A stretch of 16,017 nt of DNA, taken from the NCBI GenBank assembly GCA_937889205.1, contig CALARN010000055.1:1-16017 (forward strand), given 5' to 3'. Each line of letters opens with the position of its first letter. Position 1 is the first letter of the stretch. Shown here one piece after another: positions 14,014-16,017 of this stretch. This stretch comes from an uncultured bacterium (GTDB lineage Bacteria; Patescibacteriota; Dojkabacteria; B142; OLB20). Below the pieces are notes generated by a model. That model had not been told where the DNA came from, made no database searches, and saw only the letters and a list, made by a program, of their open reading frames with translations. The position numbers were made by a program, and so were the translations under genes.

Positions 14014-15075
14014 ATGTTGCCACATAAACAAGATTTTATAAATTATTTATTAAGTAATAATTATTCTGAGAAAACCCTTTTCAATTATAATCGTGACCTT
14101 TCAGCTTTTGAATCATATTTAGATCTTAATCAGATTTCGTTTTCATCAATCACCAGACAGACAGTAGATAATTTTAAAAGCGTTTTAAGGACCCCAGAAC
14201 ATCATAAACTCTTTACCAGCAAGGCTAACGAGGTAAATCGCTCTGAAATGCCCCAGGACGAATCTAAAATAAAAAGTAGAGTTAAGAGACGGCTATTAAC
14301 AACCAATAGTGTTGCTGGTCTTGCTAGTAAGTCTGTTAATAGAATGTTGTCTAGTTTGAGGAAGTATTTAAGGTATCTGATAATTAATGATTTTGAATGT
14401 CCTTTAGCACCAGATCGCATCGAATTTGTAAAAAGAGAAAAAAAACAAATTGAGTTAGCTAATTATGATGATTTAGTTAGACTTATTGAGAGTCCGGATA
14501 TATTTGAAAAAAAAGAAATAAACAAAGCCCGTAATCGTGCATTTCTAGAATTACTTTTTTCTACCGGGATGCGTATATCTGAAGCCTGTAATCTCAATTT
14601 AGAACAGTTGGGACATTATGATGTTGCTACAAAGAGTTTTATCATCAATGAGAAGGCCTTTATAACGGGCAAAGGTCGCAAACAACGCTATGTTTATCTC
14701 ACGCCAAGATGTCAGCACTTCTTAGTTAGGTATATCAATTTACGTGACGATGATTACCCTGCATTATTCATACCTACAAAGGGTTCGCGTTTAAATAGCG
14801 ACGATAAAAATACTATCAGAGTATCAAACAACTACTTTCAAATGAAAATTGTTAAGTATCGTAAATTACTAGGTATTAACATTAAGACTTCAGCACATAG
14901 CCTTAGGCATGGATTTGCAACATACATGGCTGAAAAAGGCGCAAATGTCGTGGCTTTACAAACTATGCTTGGTCACGAATCTTTAGAAACTACTACTAAA
15001 TATTTACATACTCCTGAAAAGCTGGCTGAAGATACTCATCGAGATTATCATCCGCTAAATAATTGGGATGTATAA
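14014..15075 (+). CDS. Tyrosine recombinase of the XerC/XerD type
   Basis: This 353-residue protein has an N-terminal SAM-like core-binding domain (about 1-125) and a catalytic domain (about 145-345). The full active site is visible: R187 (TGMRISEACNL), K220 (ITGKGRKQRYVYL), H295 and R298 (HSLRHGFAT), H321 (MLGHESLETT) and the nucleophile Y330 (TTTKYLHT). Such enzymes resolve chromosome dimers at dif sites; CPR genomes often have a single Xer protein, so XerC versus XerD cannot be assigned. It is about 50 residues longer than E. coli XerD, largely from a basic insertion at about 61-103 (with SKIKSRVKRR) between helices of the DNA-clamping domain. The gene stands alone with its own strong promoter and structured leader, and is convergent with the greA-like gene. 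An integrase role is possible, but no mobile element is visible. Confidence 0.92.
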   Translation: MLPHKQDFINYLLSNNYSEKTLFNYNRDLSAFESYLDLNQISFSSITRQTVDNFKSVLRTPEHHKLFTSKANEVNRSEMPQDESKIKSRVKRRLLTTNSVAGLASKSVNRMLSSLRKYLRYLIINDFECPLAPDRIEFVKREKKQIELANYDDLVRLIESPDIFEKKEINKARNRAFLELLFSTGMRISEACNLNLEQLGHYDVATKSFIINEKAFITGKGRKQRYVYLTPRCQHFLVRYINLRDDDYPALFIPTKGSRLNSDDKNTIRVSNNYFQMKIVKYRKLLGINIKTSAHSLRHGFATYMAEKGANVVALQTMLGHESLETTTKYLHTPEKLAEDTHRDYHPLNNWDV

Positions 15076-15100
15076 AACATAATTTTGCTAAATGTTTCAC
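15072..15100. repeat. Imperfect 11-7-11 inverted repeat at the 3' end of the recombinase gene
   Basis: ATAAAACATAA (15072-15082) and AAATGTTTCAC (15090-15100) flank TTTTGCT; the arms match at 7 of 11 positions, with AAACAT/ATGTTT as the contiguous core. On the minus strand the right arm reads TTATGTTTTAT, similar to the XerD half of known dif sites (TTATGTTAAAT in E. coli), but the other arm is not dif-like. The repeat includes the stop codon. Confidence 0.25.
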
Positions 15101-15111
15101 GGAAAAGCCTC

Positions 15112-15125
15112 TACCCTTAAGGGTA
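15112..15125. terminator. Palindrome between convergent genes, weak bidirectional terminator candidate
   Basis: TACCCTTAAGGGTA is a perfect 14-base palindrome (stem TACCC/GGGTA with TTAA loop) in the 90-base gap between the recombinase and greA-like stop codons. T-runs are poor on both sides. A second small hairpin, ATAGC-TAGT-GCTAT (15156-15169), overlaps the greA-like stop. Confidence 0.3.
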
Positions 15126-15165
15126 TTCTGTATGTATAGTGTATTAAATTTAATGATAGCTAGTG

Positions 15166-15567
15166 CTATTCAATGGCTAATAAATCATATTCAGTTTCGC
15201 CCATGGGGGTATTAATCCGAAATGCCTCCCCTACTTTAGCCTTCTTTAAGGCTTGTGCTAAAGGACTAGCTTCTGATATTAGGCCTTTACTGCTATCTGC
15301 TAATTGTTCGTGAACGATTGATATCTTTTTCTTAGTTCCAGACTTATGAATCACATACTTTTTATTTGAAAATTTTTTAGTTGAAAAAAGCAAACTTTCT
15401 AGGTTGATAATTTGTTCCTCAATAATACCTTGATTGATCATTAACTCTTCAATTACGTTGTTCTCATCTTCTTTAGCTTCTTGGCGTTCTACTTGAATAG
15501 TTGCAACTATTTGATCTAATTGTGCATTAAGTTCACTCAGTTTTTGCTTAATTTCAGCTTTTGTCAT
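15166..15567 (-). CDS. Short GreA/GreB-family transcription elongation factor
   Basis: At 133 residues it is shorter than GreA (about 158). Residues 1-60 form a coiled coil matching the GreA N-domain (VERQEAKEDENNVIEELMIN, then IIEEQIINLESLL), and about 70-133 match the FKBP-like C-domain (KISIVHEQLADSSKGLISEA, SPLAQALKKAKVGEAF, INTPMGETEYDLLAIE). Gre factors insert the coiled coil into the RNA polymerase secondary channel and place acidic tip residues near the active site to stimulate cleavage of backtracked RNA. The tip, usually GDxxEN, reads AKEDEN (31-36): the equivalent of the catalytic Asp seems to be Lys, with Glu/Asp next to it, so activity may be altered. It lies downstream of gyrA on the same strand, behind a strong terminator about 45 bases upstream of the ATG. 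Confidence 0.85.
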   Translation of the reverse strand: MTKAEIKQKLSELNAQLDQIVATIQVERQEAKEDENNVIEELMINQGIIEEQIINLESLLFSTKKFSNKKYVIHKSGTKKKISIVHEQLADSSKGLISEASPLAQALKKAKVGEAFRINTPMGETEYDLLAIE

Positions 15568-15612
15568 TGGATTTTAAATTAAATAAATTAGTATGTACAA
15601 AAAACAATAAAA

Positions 15613-15637
15613 AAACTCTCGCTTGTGGCGAGAGTTT
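15613..15637 (-). terminator. Strong intrinsic terminator after gyrA, possible attenuator of the greA-like gene
   Basis: On the minus strand a 10-bp stem AAACTCTCGC/GCGAGAGTTT with a CACAA loop is followed by a T-rich tract (TTTTTTTATTGTTTTTT, counting the stem's last Ts), a textbook Rho-independent terminator. It would end gyrA transcripts. A third copy of the arm sequence CGAGAG lies upstream in the same RNA (complement of 15655-15660) and can pair with the CTCTCG arm instead, an antiterminator-like alternative. Confidence 0.88.
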
Positions 15638-15753
15638 GGTTATTAGACAATCTTCTCTCGACCCATTAAGTAATCATGAGTTTAATAAATGTTGTTTTTT
15701 GTTTTGAGTAATCCATAACTTTTATAACAAACGAATACATATTATCTTAGTCA

Positions 15754-16017
15754 CTAAATTATCGCAATAGCTGTGACTAAATCTCCAGATCTAACTTTCA
15801 TTAATTTTACGCCTGCTGTTTGGCGGTTTCTTTCAGGTAAATCATTAGTCGGAATCCTAACTGCTTGACCTGATTGGCTTACAATTAGTAGATCTGCTTG
15901 AGGGTGATCAAGAATTCTAGCTGTAGCTAGTACTCCAGTTTTAGCGTTTATTCTTGCTGCATAAACCCCCTTGCCTCCTCTTTTTTGATTTGGGAATCCT
16001 TCTAATTTTGTTACTTT
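15754..16017 (-). CDS. gyrA: DNA gyrase subunit A, C-terminal end only
   Basis: The frame is open from the window edge to TAG (complement of 15754-15756), giving the last 87 residues. They match the end of the GyrA C-terminal beta-pinwheel: NQKRGGKGVYAARIN, TARILDHPQADLLIVSQSG, QAVRIPTNDLPERNRQTAGV, KLMKVRSGD. This domain wraps DNA and gives gyrase its ability to introduce negative supercoils with GyrB. The sequence could in principle be ParC, but RGGKG and the repeated blade pattern favour GyrA; the GyrA-box lies outside the window. It ends without the acidic tail some GyrA proteins have. The stop is 117 bases upstream of the terminator at 15613-15637. Confidence 0.85.
   Translation of the reverse strand, partial: KVTKLEGFPNQKRGGKGVYAARINAKTGVLATARILDHPQADLLIVSQSGQAVRIPTNDLPERNRQTAGVKLMKVRSGDLVTAIAII

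Noticed and set aside
1..16017. Mobile element, prophage or CRISPR array
   Set aside because: The recombinase looks like a housekeeping Xer protein, no terminal repeats, transposase or phage genes are present, and no regularly spaced repeats were seen.

Overview
The window reads as a chromosomal segment of an AT-rich bacterium, most likely a member of the Candidate Phyla Radiation (Patescibacteria). This rests on several signs: the yebC-ruvC-ruvA-ruvB order; an O-antigen-ligase-like membrane protein fused to C-terminal TPR-like helices; small exported proteins carrying a VLG tripeptide after one N-terminal membrane anchor; reduced Lgt-like, LytR-like and GreA-like proteins; very tight gene packing; and almost no Shine-Dalgarno sequences. 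TGA is used as an ordinary stop (end of the Lgt-like gene and of ruvB), which argues against the Gracilibacteria/SR1 code in which UGA is glycine. The lineage within the CPR cannot be fixed from this sequence. I see no insertion sequence, prophage or CRISPR array.

Layout. (1) Positions 1-1352 hold two divergent genes for single-anchor exported proteins; the left one runs off the window. (2) Positions 1353-1569 are a hairpin-rich convergent gap. (3) Positions 1570-3810 (minus) encode the O-antigen-ligase/TPR protein, back to back with a small soluble protein gene (3897-4283) whose transcript may be leaderless. (4) From about 4306 a long plus-strand run begins: a promoter, a leader hairpin, tRNA-Leu(CAA), then a two-helix membrane protein, an M16 zinc peptidase, an Lgt-like membrane protein, an RluA/RluD-family pseudouridine synthase and a LytR/CpsA/Psr-like protein, most gaps being under 25 bases or overlaps. 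(5) Positions 9786-13532 hold yebC, ruvC, ruvA, ruvB and a polytopic membrane protein. (6) Positions 13533-14013 are a 481-base non-coding stretch with repeats, a G-rich segment, a perfect-consensus sigma70 promoter and a two-hairpin leader ahead of a Xer-type tyrosine recombinase gene (14014-15075). (7) On the minus strand, the 3' end of gyrA (15754-16017) is followed by a strong terminator and then a short greA-like gene (15166-15567); an extra copy of one terminator arm gives this leader the layout of an attenuator.

Functionally, the right half is DNA maintenance: Holliday junction processing (RuvABC), site-specific recombination (Xer) and supercoiling (GyrA). The middle operon combines tRNA and rRNA functions with cell-envelope proteins, two of which (Lgt-like, LCP-like) appear to lack the catalytic signatures of their families. 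The left part is cell-surface material. I found no clearly new multi-gene system. The most unusual signals are the tRNA-mRNA operon, the two degenerate envelope enzymes, the greA attenuator-like leader and the structured region upstream of the recombinase.
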